Numbered from the stretch's first letter, positions 1 to 5,409 are shown. The stretch: 5,409 nucleotides of DNA from Promethearchaeota archaeon (GCA_016840695.1 JAEORV010000148.1:1-5409), one strand, 5' to 3'. Numbers and translations are program-made. Notes: generated by a model from the sequence alone, not told the origin.

Positions 1-1074
1 AATGTTAGATGTTGCTTTATCTATTTTCGAAATCAAATCATTTAGTTCCTCTGAACCCGCATCTACAATAGGAGCATCGTTGATTTTTTTAGCTGTGTTT
101 ATGATTTTATTATAATTCTTTTTCGCCTGATTCATATTCTCCAACGAGTAATTAATCGATTTTCGGTAATGGCTTGATATGAGAAAAAACCGAATGACCA
201 TTGGTTCGTATTCTTTAGCCACTTCGCTTACTAGGAAGAAATTTCCAAGGCTCTTTGACATCTTTTCGTTATCCACGTTTACAAATCCATTATGCATGAA
301 AAAATTCGCAAATTTCTTGCCGGTATATGCTTCCGATTGAGAAATTTCGTTTCTATGATGTGGGAATTTTAGATCTTGTCCCCCTGCGTGGATATCAATA
401 GTTACTCCCAAATAATTAATCGACATTGCAGAGCATTCAATGTGCCATCCTGGTCTTCCCTTGCCCCAAGGACTATCCCAATAAGGTTCTCCTTCCTTCC
501 ATTTCTTCCATAACGCAAAATCCTTTCGGTCCTTTTTATCTTCTCCGTAAGTAGTATCTTGATCTTCGAGATCTTCCTCCTCTTCCTCTTCGCTGGGTTC
601 TTTAATGTTTTGGAAAATAGTAGGATATCCTGAAAAAGATTTCACGGAATAATAAACAGAGCCATTCATTTCGTACGCATTTCCTTTTTCAATGAGTTTC
701 TGAATGAATTCAATCATAAAATTGATGACTTCAGTAGCGCGTGGATTCTTATAATCCTTTTTAATATTGAGGAGGTTCATTATATCTTCGTATTCATCTA
801 TATATAGCTCACTTAAGGCGTTAAAATCCATTTCTTTCTCTTTTGCTCTTTTAATGATTTTATCATCTATATCAGTGTAGTTTTTGACTAGCTTAACATC
901 GTATCCTTTATACTCTAAATAACGCCGGACGAGATCAAACGCCACTGCCGATTTAGCGTGTCCTAAATGAGGACTATCGTATACCGTGGGTCCACACACA
1001 TACATTAGGACTTCGTTAGGAGTAATTGTTTTGAAATCTTCTTTCTGGAATGTTAAGCTGTTATATATTTTCAT
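1..1074 (-). CDS. cysS: Cysteinyl-tRNA synthetase, C-terminus cut off by window edge
   Basis: Class I aminoacyl-tRNA synthetase that charges tRNA-Cys with cysteine in the cytoplasm. The frame is open from ATG at 1074-1072 to base 1, giving 358 residues of a family usually about 460-500 long, so the anticodon-binding C-terminal part is outside the window. The HIGH-type signature is HLGH (residues 36-39), in the context CGPTVYDSPHLGH. KMSKS is at 271-275. The four zinc ligands expected from the E. coli enzyme are present: C27, C214 (in WHIEC), H239 and E243. Other family blocks are NYTDIDDKII (65-74), DFALWK (185-190) and WDSPWGKGRPGWHIE (199-213). Oddity: residues 159-180 form a very acidic stretch (six consecutive Glu) where the family normally has a GARVEV-type segment. 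It is divergent from the GNAT gene. A tRNA with a cysteine anticodon lies on the same strand, about 0.7 kb upstream of the start codon. Identification is certain; only the charging partner is open. Confidence 0.97.
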   Translation of the reverse strand, partial: MKIYNSLTFQKEDFKTITPNEVLMYVCGPTVYDSPHLGHAKSAVAFDLVRRYLEYKGYDVKLVKNYTDIDDKIIKRAKEKEMDFNALSELYIDEYEDIMNLLNIKKDYKNPRATEVINFMIEFIQKLIEKGNAYEMNGSVYYSVKSFSGYPTIFQNIKEPSEEEEEEDLEDQDTTYGEDKKDRKDFALWKKWKEGEPYWDSPWGKGRPGWHIECSAMSINYLGVTIDIHAGGQDLKFPHHRNEISQSEAYTGKKFANFFMHNGFVNVDNEKMSKSLGNFFLVSEVAKEYEPMVIRFFLISSHYRKSINYSLENMNQAKKNYNKIINTAKKINDAPIVDAGSEELNDLISKIDKATSNI

Positions 1075-1120
1075 GATAATTATGGTCGAAAATGCGTGTT
1101 ATGAAAAGAAAATGAAATGT

Positions 1121-1130
1121 AATATAAATA
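1121..1130 (-). promoter_or_regulatory. Candidate TATA box for cysS
   Basis: On the minus strand this reads TATTTATATT, centred about 51 bases before the cysS ATG. An archaeal start site about 25 bases downstream would give a leader of roughly 25 bases. No Shine-Dalgarno sequence is evident just before the ATG. The assignment rests on position and composition only, in a generally AT-rich gap. Confidence 0.4.
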
Positions 1131-1142
1131 TCTGATATTGAA

Positions 1143-1153
1143 TTTTTATAATA
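1143..1153 (+). promoter_or_regulatory. Candidate TATA box for the GNAT gene
   Basis: TTTTTATAATA lies about 60-68 bases before the GNAT ATG. Initiation about 25 bases downstream would fall inside the inverted repeat at 1163-1183. A second candidate, AGATATATT at 1158-1166, would give a shorter leader. The choice between them cannot be made from sequence alone. Confidence 0.35.
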
Positions 1154-1162
1154 AGGAAGATA

Positions 1163-1183
1163 TATTCTAAATTAATTAGAATA
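1163..1183. promoter_or_regulatory. Perfect inverted repeat, possible operator in cysS/GNAT promoter region
   Basis: TATTCTAA (1163-1170) and TTAGAATA (1176-1183) are exact reverse complements separated by five bases (ATTAA). The element lies 28 bases before the GNAT start, at or just after its likely transcription start. This is a typical place for a dimeric winged-helix or HTH repressor to bind. It could also matter for the divergent cysS promoter. An 8-bp AT-rich repeat could arise by chance in such a region. Confidence 0.4.
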
Positions 1184-1210
1184 AGATAACATGATACTTG
1201 TGTATAAATA

Positions 1211-1780
1211 ATGAGTATAACAATCAAGGCTCTTAAACCAGAATTGGTAGATGATTTTTTGTATTTCTTCGATAATCTAGCCTTTACCGACAATCCTGAT
1301 TGGGCAAAGTGCTACTGCCATTTTTATCATTTTAATGGAACTGGTAAACAATTTGAAAATACAACAGCAGAACAAAATAGAAATGCTTCAAAACAATTAA
1401 TCCTTAAAAAAAAAATGCATGGTTATCTTGCATATAAAGATCAGACACCAATTGGATGGTGCAACGCTAATGAGAAAGAAAACTTTTCCCAATCAATGCT
1501 TGGTAAGAAAATTATTAAAGCTTCTGGAGGGAAAATAGCTTCTATTGTATGTTTCATCATTGCACCAGGTCATAGAAGGCAAGGATTAGCACGACAATTA
1601 TTACAAACGGCATGCTCTGATTTTAAAACAAAAGATTACGATTGTCTTGAAGCGTATCCTAGAAAGGGTGATTTATCTGATGCGCTGCATTATCATGGCC
1701 CCCTCTCTTTGTTTGAGTCAGAAGGTTTTACAATACACGAAGAATTTAAAGATTATTACATCGTACGCAAATTAATTTAA
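1211..1780 (+). CDS. GNAT family N-acetyltransferase
   Basis: Predicted acetyl-CoA-dependent N-acyltransferase of 189 residues, a usual length for a single GNAT domain; the acceptor is unknown. The acetyl-CoA pyrophosphate-binding motif A is clear: a hydrophobic strand (about 110-118), then PGHRRQGLA (119-127, matching R/Q-x-x-G-x-G/A) and the helix RQLLQTA (128-134). The later strand and helix of motif B fit LEAYPRKGD (146-154) and SLFESEGF (166-173), as in GNATs whose last helix ends in a GF turn. The N-terminus has a conserved-looking CYCHFYH cluster (C34, C36, H37, H40) in a segment resembling a broad uncharacterised bacterial and archaeal GNAT subgroup. The ATG at 1211 fits the domain start; no Shine-Dalgarno is seen. 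The gene converges on the tRNA, 17 bases away. An aminoacyl-tRNA-using activity is conceivable because Fem ligases share this fold, but the intact acetyl-CoA motif argues for an ordinary acetyltransferase. Confidence 0.9.
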   Translation: MSITIKALKPELVDDFLYFFDNLAFTDNPDWAKCYCHFYHFNGTGKQFENTTAEQNRNASKQLILKKKMHGYLAYKDQTPIGWCNANEKENFSQSMLGKKIIKASGGKIASIVCFIIAPGHRRQGLARQLLQTACSDFKTKDYDCLEAYPRKGDLSDALHYHGPLSLFESEGFTIHEEFKDYYIVRKLI

Positions 1781-1790
1781 ATCTATAGGT

Positions 1791-1797
1791 AAAAAAA
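1791..1797 (-). terminator. Oligo-T terminator of the tRNA
   Basis: On the minus strand the tRNA discriminator T is followed at once by seven more T residues, with no encoded CCA. Archaeal RNA polymerase stops at such T runs without needing a hairpin, and most archaeal tRNA genes lack CCA. The run also lies ten bases beyond the stop codon of the convergent GNAT gene. Confidence 0.65.
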
Positions 1798-1879
1798 AGC
1801 CAGCGATGGGATTTGCACCCATGATGCCTAATGGCAGCGGCTCTGCAGGCCGTCTCCTTAACTACTCGGATACGCTGGC
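1798..1879 (-). tRNA. Class II tRNA with Cys anticodon (GCA), atypical elbow
   Basis: 82-nt tRNA, 5' end at 1879. The acceptor stem has 7 perfect pairs (GCCAGCG with CGCTGGC). The discriminator is U73, with no encoded CCA. The D arm has three pairs (TCC/GGA) with G13 and A22 unpaired, as in Ser tRNAs. The anticodon stem has four good pairs plus an A27/C43 mismatch. The loop CTGCAGA gives anticodon GCA (1844-1846) with U33 and G37. The variable region is 14 nt, with a 4-bp arm TGCC/GGCA and loop ATTA. The T stem is perfect (ATGGG/CCCAT), with loop TGCAAAT. Anticodon GCA and U73 are the main cysteine identity elements, and G1, C2, C3 match archaeal tRNA-Cys. The class II body is not expected for cysteine. 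Position 18 is A and position 55 is G, so the usual G18-U55 contact is lost while G19-C56 and G15-C48 remain. It is neither tRNA-Sec (7+5 branch, no UCA) nor obviously a pseudogene. Confidence 0.92.
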
Positions 1880-1915
1880 ACTTTGGAGCTTTCTTTTTCA
1901 AGTTTAAAAAGTTCA

Positions 1916-1924
1916 GTATAAATA
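1916..1924 (-). promoter_or_regulatory. Candidate TATA box for the tRNA
   Basis: The minus strand reads TATTTATAC, centred about 41 bases before the mature tRNA 5' end. This implies a leader of about 15 bases for RNase P to remove. A second AT-rich match (minus-strand TTTTTAAAC, 1902-1910) would place the start almost at the mature end. Intact expression signals on both sides support a working tRNA gene. Confidence 0.4.
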
Positions 1925-1943
1925 ATAAAAACAGATTATTTAG

Positions 1944-1955
1944 TTTTATATTTTA
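1944..1955 (+). promoter_or_regulatory. Candidate TATA box for the uORF/thioredoxin-domain gene
   Basis: TTTTATATTTTA is the best plus-strand TATA-like match in the gap before the large gene. A start about 25 bases downstream (near 1976) would give a transcript that first meets the ATG at 1989 and then the large gene at 2082. The downstream alternative around 2049-2056 is weaker. This box is back to back with the tRNA promoter. Confidence 0.35.
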
Positions 1956-1988
1956 TTAGAATTTTTCGGGTAGTTCATTCATTCATTA

Positions 1989-2078
1989 ATGATCCTTAGA
2001 CGAGAATTAATAGAACTAAAGAGACAGATTGAAATGTGCCCAATCTTATCTTTTATTGAATCAATAGTAAGAAAATGA
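1989..2078 (+). CDS. Possible 29-residue upstream ORF/leader peptide
   Basis: The ATG at 1989 opens 29 codons ending in TGA (2076-2078), three bases before the ATG of the large thioredoxin-domain gene and in the same frame. The product starts MILRRELIELK, is rich in Arg, Lys, Ile and Leu, and could form an amphipathic helix; it has one Cys. It resembles nothing I recognise. If transcription starts near 1976, this would be the first ORF on the message and could couple to translation of the next gene. It may equally be chance, since an ORF this short is common in AT-rich DNA. No Shine-Dalgarno is visible. Confidence 0.25.
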   Translation: MILRRELIELKRQIEMCPILSFIESIVRK

Positions 2079-2081
2079 ATT

Positions 2082-4178
2082 ATGGAAAAAACTATGAATT
2101 TGCTTCAAAATGAAAAAAGCCCATACTTGCTTCAACACGCTGAAAATCCCGTGAATTGGTATCCCTGGGGTGATGAAGCGTTTCAAAAGGCTAAAGAAGA
2201 AGATAAACCCGTATTTCTATCAATAGGATATTCCACTTGTCATTGGTGTCATGTTATGGCTCACGAATCTTTCGAAGATCCTGAAGTTGCTAAGTTATTG
2301 AACGAAATTTTTGTTTCAATTAAAGTAGATCGAGAAGAACGTCCAGATATTGATAGTATCTACATGAGCGCGTGTCAGATGATGACTGGACAGGGAGGAT
2401 GGCCGTTGACAATATTTATGACTCCTGATAAGAAACCATTTTTCGCAGGGACATATTTCCCTAAGGAGAATCGGTTTGGACGAATTGGTATTGTTGAACT
2501 AATTAATAGAGTTAGGGACCTATGGAGCACTCAAAAAGGCGAGCTTCTCAGATCTGCAGATCAAGTTACATTAGCTTTGCAAAATATGACTGCAGAGTCT
2601 CCTGGAGATAAATTAAATCAAAAGGTCCTAAGGAATGCTTTTGACCAGTTAAAGAAGAGATTTGACTCCAAAAACGGAGGTTTTGGAGCCCGTCCTAAAT
2701 TTCCAACGCCTCATAATTTATTTTTTCTTTTAAGATATTGGAAACGAACGGGAGATGGCGAGGTTTTAGAAATGGTTGAAAAAACCCTCATAGCAATGAG
2801 GCGCGGGGGAATTTATGACCATATTGGATTTGGAATTCACCGTTATTCAACGGATTCAATGTGGCTCGTTCCACACTTTGAGAAAATGCTTTACGATCAA
2901 GCCTTAGTGGCGATTGCTGCGATAGAAACTTATCAAGCGACTAGTAAGGAAGAATATCGTGAGTTTGCTGAAGAAATCTTCACATATGTCCTGCGAGACA
3001 TGACTTCTCCAGAAGGAGGTTTTTATTCTGCTGAGGATGCCGACAGCGAGGGAGAAGAGGGTAAGTTTTACGTGTGGTCGAAGCGAGAAATTGAGGAAAT
3101 TCTTGGTAAAGATTTGGCTGAAATTGCAATTTATGCATTTAATATACAAGACGCTGGTAATTTTGTGGAAGAAGCTACTAATATCAATACGGGATACAAC
3201 ATTTTACACTTGACAAATTCAATACAAAAAATATCGGAAAGGTTAAACTTTTCCGTTAAAGAAATGAAATCCAAACTCGAAGAAATAAGAGAAAAACTGT
3301 TTCATATCCGTGAGAAAAGAGTCCATCCTCACAAGGACGATAAGATATTGACTGATTGGAATGGATTGATGATAGCTGCATTAGCTAAAGGTTCTCAAGT
3401 ATTTCAAGAGAAAAAATATTTAGACTCGGCAATAAAGGCAAGTGATTTCATCCTGAACTCCCTCCGTAAAAAGGAGGGACGATTATTACATCGATTTAGG
3501 GAAGGAAATGCAGATATTGAAGCGTATTTAACAGATTATGCATTTCTCACGTGGGGTTTAATTGAATTATTTGAAGCGACCTTTGATGTTCGATATATTA
3601 AAAATGCTCTGGAATTAAACGATGTCTTACTTGAACATTTTTGGGACGATTATATAGGGGGTTTTTATCTAGCGGCAGATGATAGCGAGGAACTCATAAC
3701 GAGGCAAAAGGAAATTTACGACGGTGCAATTCCCTCAGGAAACTCTGTTGCCCTTCTAAATTTACTCCGATTGAGTTATATCACGGGTAATACCGAATTA
3801 GAAGAAAAAGCTGATATTTTAATAAGAGTTTTTGCAGACAAGATAAGAGATACACCAATAGCATATACTCAATTTTTAGTAGCTGCTGATTTTACTATTG
3901 GTCCTACATACTCACTTGTTATTGCTGGAGATGGAAACGCTAATGATACCAAAGAATTGATTAATTTAATCCACAGTGAGTTCATTCCTAACAAAGCTTT
4001 TTTACTCCGTCGTACGGAACAGAAACCTCCTGATATAGATGATTACGCTAAGTTTGCTGAATATTTTGAACCCGTAGACCAAAAAGCTACTGCTTATATC
4101 TGTATTAACAAAACCTGTAAGCCTGCTACAAATGATAGAAGAAGAATATTAGAACTCCTCGATTCGCAATGGGAATGA
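2082..4178 (+). CDS. Thioredoxin-domain/DUF255 protein (YyaL/SPATA20-like)
   Basis: Full-length (698 residues; the family is usually 600-700) member of the family containing Bacillus YyaL and mammalian SPATA20/SSP411. The exact reaction is not established. The N-terminal thioredoxin-like domain (about 5-170) begins with family blocks [20 protein letters not shown] (8-27) and has the CxxC motif C53-H-W-C56, then [11 protein letters not shown] (81-91), GQGGWP (103-108) and FAGTYFP (121-127). From about 180 to 690 comes an (alpha/alpha)6-barrel of the six-hairpin/epimerase type, with [10 protein letters not shown] (199-208), [10 protein letters not shown] (265-274), [17 protein letters not shown] (316-332), LTDWNGLM (423-430) and GAIPSGNS (548-555). 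C674 and C679 near the end match a conserved C-terminal cysteine pair. No signal peptide is seen, so it is probably cytoplasmic. The start could instead be the ATG at 2094, since many relatives begin about there. A terminator follows. Redox or sugar-related roles are both inference. Confidence 0.95.
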   Translation: MEKTMNLLQNEKSPYLLQHAENPVNWYPWGDEAFQKAKEEDKPVFLSIGYSTCHWCHVMAHESFEDPEVAKLLNEIFVSIKVDREERPDIDSIYMSACQMMTGQGGWPLTIFMTPDKKPFFAGTYFPKENRFGRIGIVELINRVRDLWSTQKGELLRSADQVTLALQNMTAESPGDKLNQKVLRNAFDQLKKRFDSKNGGFGARPKFPTPHNLFFLLRYWKRTGDGEVLEMVEKTLIAMRRGGIYDHIGFGIHRYSTDSMWLVPHFEKMLYDQALVAIAAIETYQATSKEEYREFAEEIFTYVLRDMTSPEGGFYSAEDADSEGEEGKFYVWSKREIEEILGKDLAEIAIYAFNIQDAGNFVEEATNINTGYNILHLTNSIQKISERLNFSVKEMKSKLEEIREKLFHIREKRVHPHKDDKILTDWNGLMIAALAKGSQVFQEKKYLDSAIKASDFILNSLRKKEGRLLHRFREGNADIEAYLTDYAFLTWGLIELFEATFDVRYIKNALELNDVLLEHFWDDYIGGFYLAADDSEELITRQKEIYDGAIPSGNSVALLNLLRLSYITGNTELEEKADILIRVFADKIRDTPIAYTQFLVAADFTIGPTYSLVIAGDGNANDTKELINLIHSEFIPNKAFLLRRTEQKPPDIDDYAKFAEYFEPVDQKATAYICINKTCKPATNDRRRILELLDSQWE

Positions 4179-4183
4179 TCCCC

Positions 4184-4252
4184 TCGTGTGGTTTGGAATA
4201 AGATTCACACGAATATAATAAAACTCAAGATTTTAGAATTTTTTACTTTTTT
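4184..4252 (+). terminator. Hairpin plus oligo-T terminator after the thioredoxin-domain gene
   Basis: Six bases after the stop codon, TCGTGTG (4184-4190) pairs perfectly with CACACGA (4206-4212) across a 15-base loop. Two runs of six T follow at 4239-4244 and 4247-4252. The second run sits in the loop of another inverted repeat, TTTTACT (4241-4247) with AGTAAAA (4254-4260). The T runs fit archaeal termination, and the hairpins may protect the 3' end. Confidence 0.55.
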
Positions 4253-4280
4253 CAGTAAAACCATTGCTTTAATTTTATTA

Positions 4281-4289
4281 TATTATATA
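4281..4289 (+). promoter_or_regulatory. Candidate TATA box for the Cys-rich protein gene
   Basis: TATTATATA is centred about 42 bases before the ATG at 4327, implying a start near 4311 and a leader of about 15 bases. It is one of the better-placed TATA matches in the window. Lying after the upstream terminator, it suggests the small gene has its own transcript. Confidence 0.5.
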
Positions 4290-4326
4290 ATGCGTAAACT
4301 TTAGTTGTTTAATTCAGTTTATCATA

Positions 4327-4524
4327 ATGAATAAGAATGAAAAAATGGTGGTGATACATGAGATGGGAAAACTAAAATGTTCGATTTGTGGTCAAGAGAA
4401 AGAAGTTCCTGAATGCTGTCAAGAGTCAATGATATTGAAAGGAGATTTATTATGCTGCTGCACTGACGAATGTCATCATCAACACGTACCGGAGTGTTGT
4501 GGACAGCCAATGTCCTATTTATAA
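4327..4524 (+). CDS. Small Cys-rich metal-binding protein with two similar halves
   Basis: 65-residue protein with ten Cys (C18, C21, C30, C31, C43, C44, C45, C49, C57, C58) and three His (50, 51, 53), almost certainly binding zinc or iron. The first half is C18-x2-C21 followed by VPECCQESM (27-35). The second is C45-x3-C49 followed by VPECCGQPM (54-62). The spacings line up (C18 to C30 and C45 to C57 are both 12), so it looks like a duplicated knuckle. The ECCGxPM ending recalls short archaeal and anaerobe zinc-ribbon or desulforedoxin-like proteins; I do not recognise a named family. There is no signal peptide or membrane segment. The ATG at 4327 is chosen because the TATA box implies a start just before it; M7 (4345) and M13 are alternatives. 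Its role could be redox, metal storage or regulation, and none is shown. Confidence 0.85.
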   Translation: MNKNEKMVVIHEMGKLKCSICGQEKEVPECCQESMILKGDLLCCCTDECHHQHVPECCGQPMSYL

Positions 4525-4690
4525 ATCAACTCCAAAAGTTAAGTACTTTAATAATCCTATACCCTTTCAAGGTCTTAAACAATATTTTATCAAGGCTCAT
4601 AGTAAGAAGCATAAATTATTATCTAATAAAAATTTAGCCCTTGAACCATATATTTATGAAACAAGCTCATTTGATATCTCTAATTTAGGG

Positions 4691-4706
4691 ATAAAATATT
4701 TTTTAT
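4691..4706. terminator. AT-rich hairpin with T run between convergent genes
   Basis: ATAAAA (4691-4696) and TTTTAT (4701-4706) are reverse complements around TATT, with six T at 4699-4704 on the plus strand. The position between the convergent Cys-rich and membrane-protein genes suits a terminator. I see no RNA gene in the 196 bases between those genes. The open frame there has no family features and overlaps both neighbours. Confidence 0.35.
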
Positions 4707-4720
4707 TCCATTTATCATGC

Positions 4721-5095
4721 CTAAATTTTTCCTATGAGTTTATTCCGCTTCCAATGAAACCAAAGGTCTGCTAACAATTGTACGGTCCCAGGTATTAGTG
4801 CAATATAAGCACCCAAAATGATATAAATTATCGAGATCACAATATACCAGATGAGCGCACTCCTTAGAAATGGAGTTATAGGATCCATGCCGAATAATGG
4901 ATTTAATAGAATAATGCTTAAAATATTTATCGCAATGATGATAATCATTGAGATAAGCGCATCAAAGGTAAAACTCTGGGGAAATTGAATATACCATATA
5001 ATTGCTAATATTATCGCCACAAGATTGCATAGGAAAATCCATATCATAAAAATGGGAATAAAAGTCTTAGGAGCATTTTTCCTTTCAAGTGTCAT
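4721..5095 (-). CDS. Small integral membrane protein, three predicted helices
   Basis: 124-residue hydrophobic protein of unknown function. Likely transmembrane segments are about 11-36 (with FMIWIFLCNLVAIILAIIW), 45-68 (Ile-rich, with MIIIIAINILSIILL) and 78-103 (with IWYIVISIIYIILGAYIAL). The N-terminus carries R5, K6 and K10, so it probably faces the cytoplasm. The C-terminus is basic too (KRNKLIGK), which fits poorly with exactly three crossings and may mean one segment is re-entrant or that residues 99-113 form a further helix. The loop LNPLFGMDPITPF (64-76) has three prolines. No enzymatic motif is visible. The ATG at 5095 fits a TATA box about 40 bases upstream. Strong hydrophobic periodicity makes it a convincing gene despite no recognised family. 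Confidence 0.75.
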   Translation of the reverse strand: MTLERKNAPKTFIPIFMIWIFLCNLVAIILAIIWYIQFPQSFTFDALISMIIIIAINILSIILLNPLFGMDPITPFLRSALIWYIVISIIYIILGAYIALIPGTVQLLADLWFHWKRNKLIGKI

Positions 5096-5130
5096 AATAT
5101 GATGAGGGACATCTTGCTTAATAAAAATTG

Positions 5131-5139
5131 ATATTATAA
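5131..5139 (-). promoter_or_regulatory. Candidate TATA box for the membrane-protein gene
   Basis: The minus strand reads TTATAATAT, centred 40 bases before the ATG, implying a leader of about 15 bases. The upstream edge of the box overlaps the large inverted repeat at 5137-5161. A protein bound there would compete with TBP/TFB. Confidence 0.45.
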
Positions 5140-5161
5140 TTCATTAGATTATAATGAATTA
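5137..5161. promoter_or_regulatory. 25-bp perfect inverted repeat, probable operator
   Basis: TAATTCATTA (5137-5146) and TAATGAATTA (5152-5161) are exact reverse complements separated by five bases (GATTA). It lies just upstream of and overlapping the TATA box of the membrane-protein gene, where the archaeal BRE would be. A dimeric regulator binding here would block or assist TFB loading. Ten perfect pairs are less likely by chance than most AT-rich repeats in this window. Confidence 0.5.
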
Positions 5162-5175
5162 AAAGCAAACATTAT

Positions 5176-5195
5176 AAAAAAAAAATGAAAAAAAA
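5176..5195 (-). terminator. Tandem T-run terminator of the right-edge gene
   Basis: The minus strand carries runs of eight (5188-5195) and ten (5176-5185) T separated by two bases, a strong archaeal-type termination signal. It lies between the right-edge gene and the promoter of the membrane-protein gene, so those two minus-strand genes are probably transcribed separately. The stretch 5196-5313 shows no gene, only AT-rich sequence and the short palindrome TCAATATATTGA (5253-5264). Confidence 0.55.
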
Positions 5196-5313
5196 TATGA
5201 TAAGTGCCTTTCTATTTAATATTAATTTCAAGAATTAAAATATGATCTTTTGTCAATATATTGAAACAAGAAATAAATGGTTTGGGGATTGTCAGTTTTT
5301 ATTGTTTTTTTTT

Positions 5314-5409
5314 TTACAAAGGTATGACAATATATAAAGGCCATTTCTTTAGAATTCCCTTTGGTAAATCTCCACTACGAACCTTTAAAAGAATCTCTTC
5401 TCTTTCCTT
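5314..5409 (-). CDS. C-terminal end of an unrecognised gene entering from the right edge
   Basis: The minus strand is open from the window edge for 31 codons and ends in TAA (5314-5316); the other two minus frames have early stops. The peptide ends GDLPKGILKKWPLYIVIPL, with charged residues first (KEREE) and then a balanced mix of residues, which reads like a real protein terminus and not like AT-rich noise. It is too short to name. The start and any domain are outside the window. A tandem T-run terminator lies about 120 bases downstream. Confidence 0.5.
   Translation of the reverse strand, partial: KEREEILLKVRSGDLPKGILKKWPLYIVIPL

Noticed and set aside
1191..1211. Six-codon ORF whose TAA overlaps the GNAT ATG (TAATG)
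   Set aside because: Too short to distinguish from chance, and no ribosome-binding signal precedes it.
1099..1293. 64-codon minus-strand ORF
   Set aside because: It crosses the cysS/GNAT promoter region and the GNAT start. Its Ile-rich composition is what AT-rich noise gives.
1824..1837. Variable arm as a tRNA intron
   Set aside because: The excess over a class I variable loop is only about nine bases, no bulge-helix-bulge is seen, and the D arm is independently class II-like.
1798..1879. tRNA read on the plus strand, or tRNA-Sec
   Set aside because: The plus-strand loop lacks U33 and a proper T loop. The minus-strand form has a 7+5 branch and GCA instead of UCA, so it is not tRNA-Sec.
2904..3149. 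81-codon minus-strand ORF
   Set aside because: Antisense shadow inside the thioredoxin-domain gene, whose family motifs are continuous across it.
4322..4510. 62-codon minus-strand ORF
   Set aside because: Antisense shadow of the Cys-rich gene.
4499..4774. 91-codon plus-strand ORF
   Set aside because: It overlaps the end of the Cys-rich gene and runs antisense into the membrane-protein gene. It has no family features or promoter of its own.
5288..5331. Inverted repeat ATTGTCA/TGACAAT near the right-edge stop codon
   Set aside because: Seven pairs across a 30-base spacer containing a homopolymer. Weak, and partly inside the coding end.

Overview
This AT-rich window looks archaeal. The tRNA gene does not encode CCA, genes lack clear Shine-Dalgarno sites, TATA-like boxes lie about 40-60 bases upstream of several starts, and runs of T follow several genes. 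An Asgard-type archaeon is possible, but nothing here proves the lineage.

Layout, left to right. A cysteinyl-tRNA synthetase gene (cysS, minus strand) runs off the left edge and contributes its N-terminal 358 residues. A divergent GNAT acetyltransferase gene follows on the plus strand, with a perfect inverted repeat in its promoter region. Convergent with it, on the minus strand at 1798-1879, is a tRNA gene with anticodon GCA and discriminator U, both expected for tRNA-Cys. A 200-base gap then holds back-to-back promoters and a possible 29-codon upstream ORF. Next comes a full-length thioredoxin-domain/DUF255 protein (YyaL/SPATA20-like, CHWC motif), a terminator, and a 65-residue cysteine-rich metal-binding protein made of two similar halves. 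The right third lies on the minus strand: a small three-helix membrane protein behind a 25-bp perfect inverted repeat, and the last 31 codons of an unrecognised gene entering from the right edge.

The most remarkable item is the tRNA. It is built as a class II tRNA, with a 4-bp variable arm, a 3-bp D stem and a G13/A22 combination, the architecture of Ser and Leu tRNAs. Yet its anticodon and discriminator are those of cysteine. It also has A at position 18 and G at position 55, where nearly all elongator tRNAs have G18 and U55. The same GUGC T-loop start, together with loss of the D-loop GG, is known from staphylococcal glycine tRNAs that serve cell-wall synthesis instead of translation. All stems but one terminal pair are intact, so it does not look like a decayed copy. 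It lies about 0.7 kb from the start of cysS, with a GNAT gene between them, and cysteine-centred proteins follow. A dedicated, possibly non-ribosomal Cys-tRNA is a reasonable hypothesis but is not shown by the sequence.
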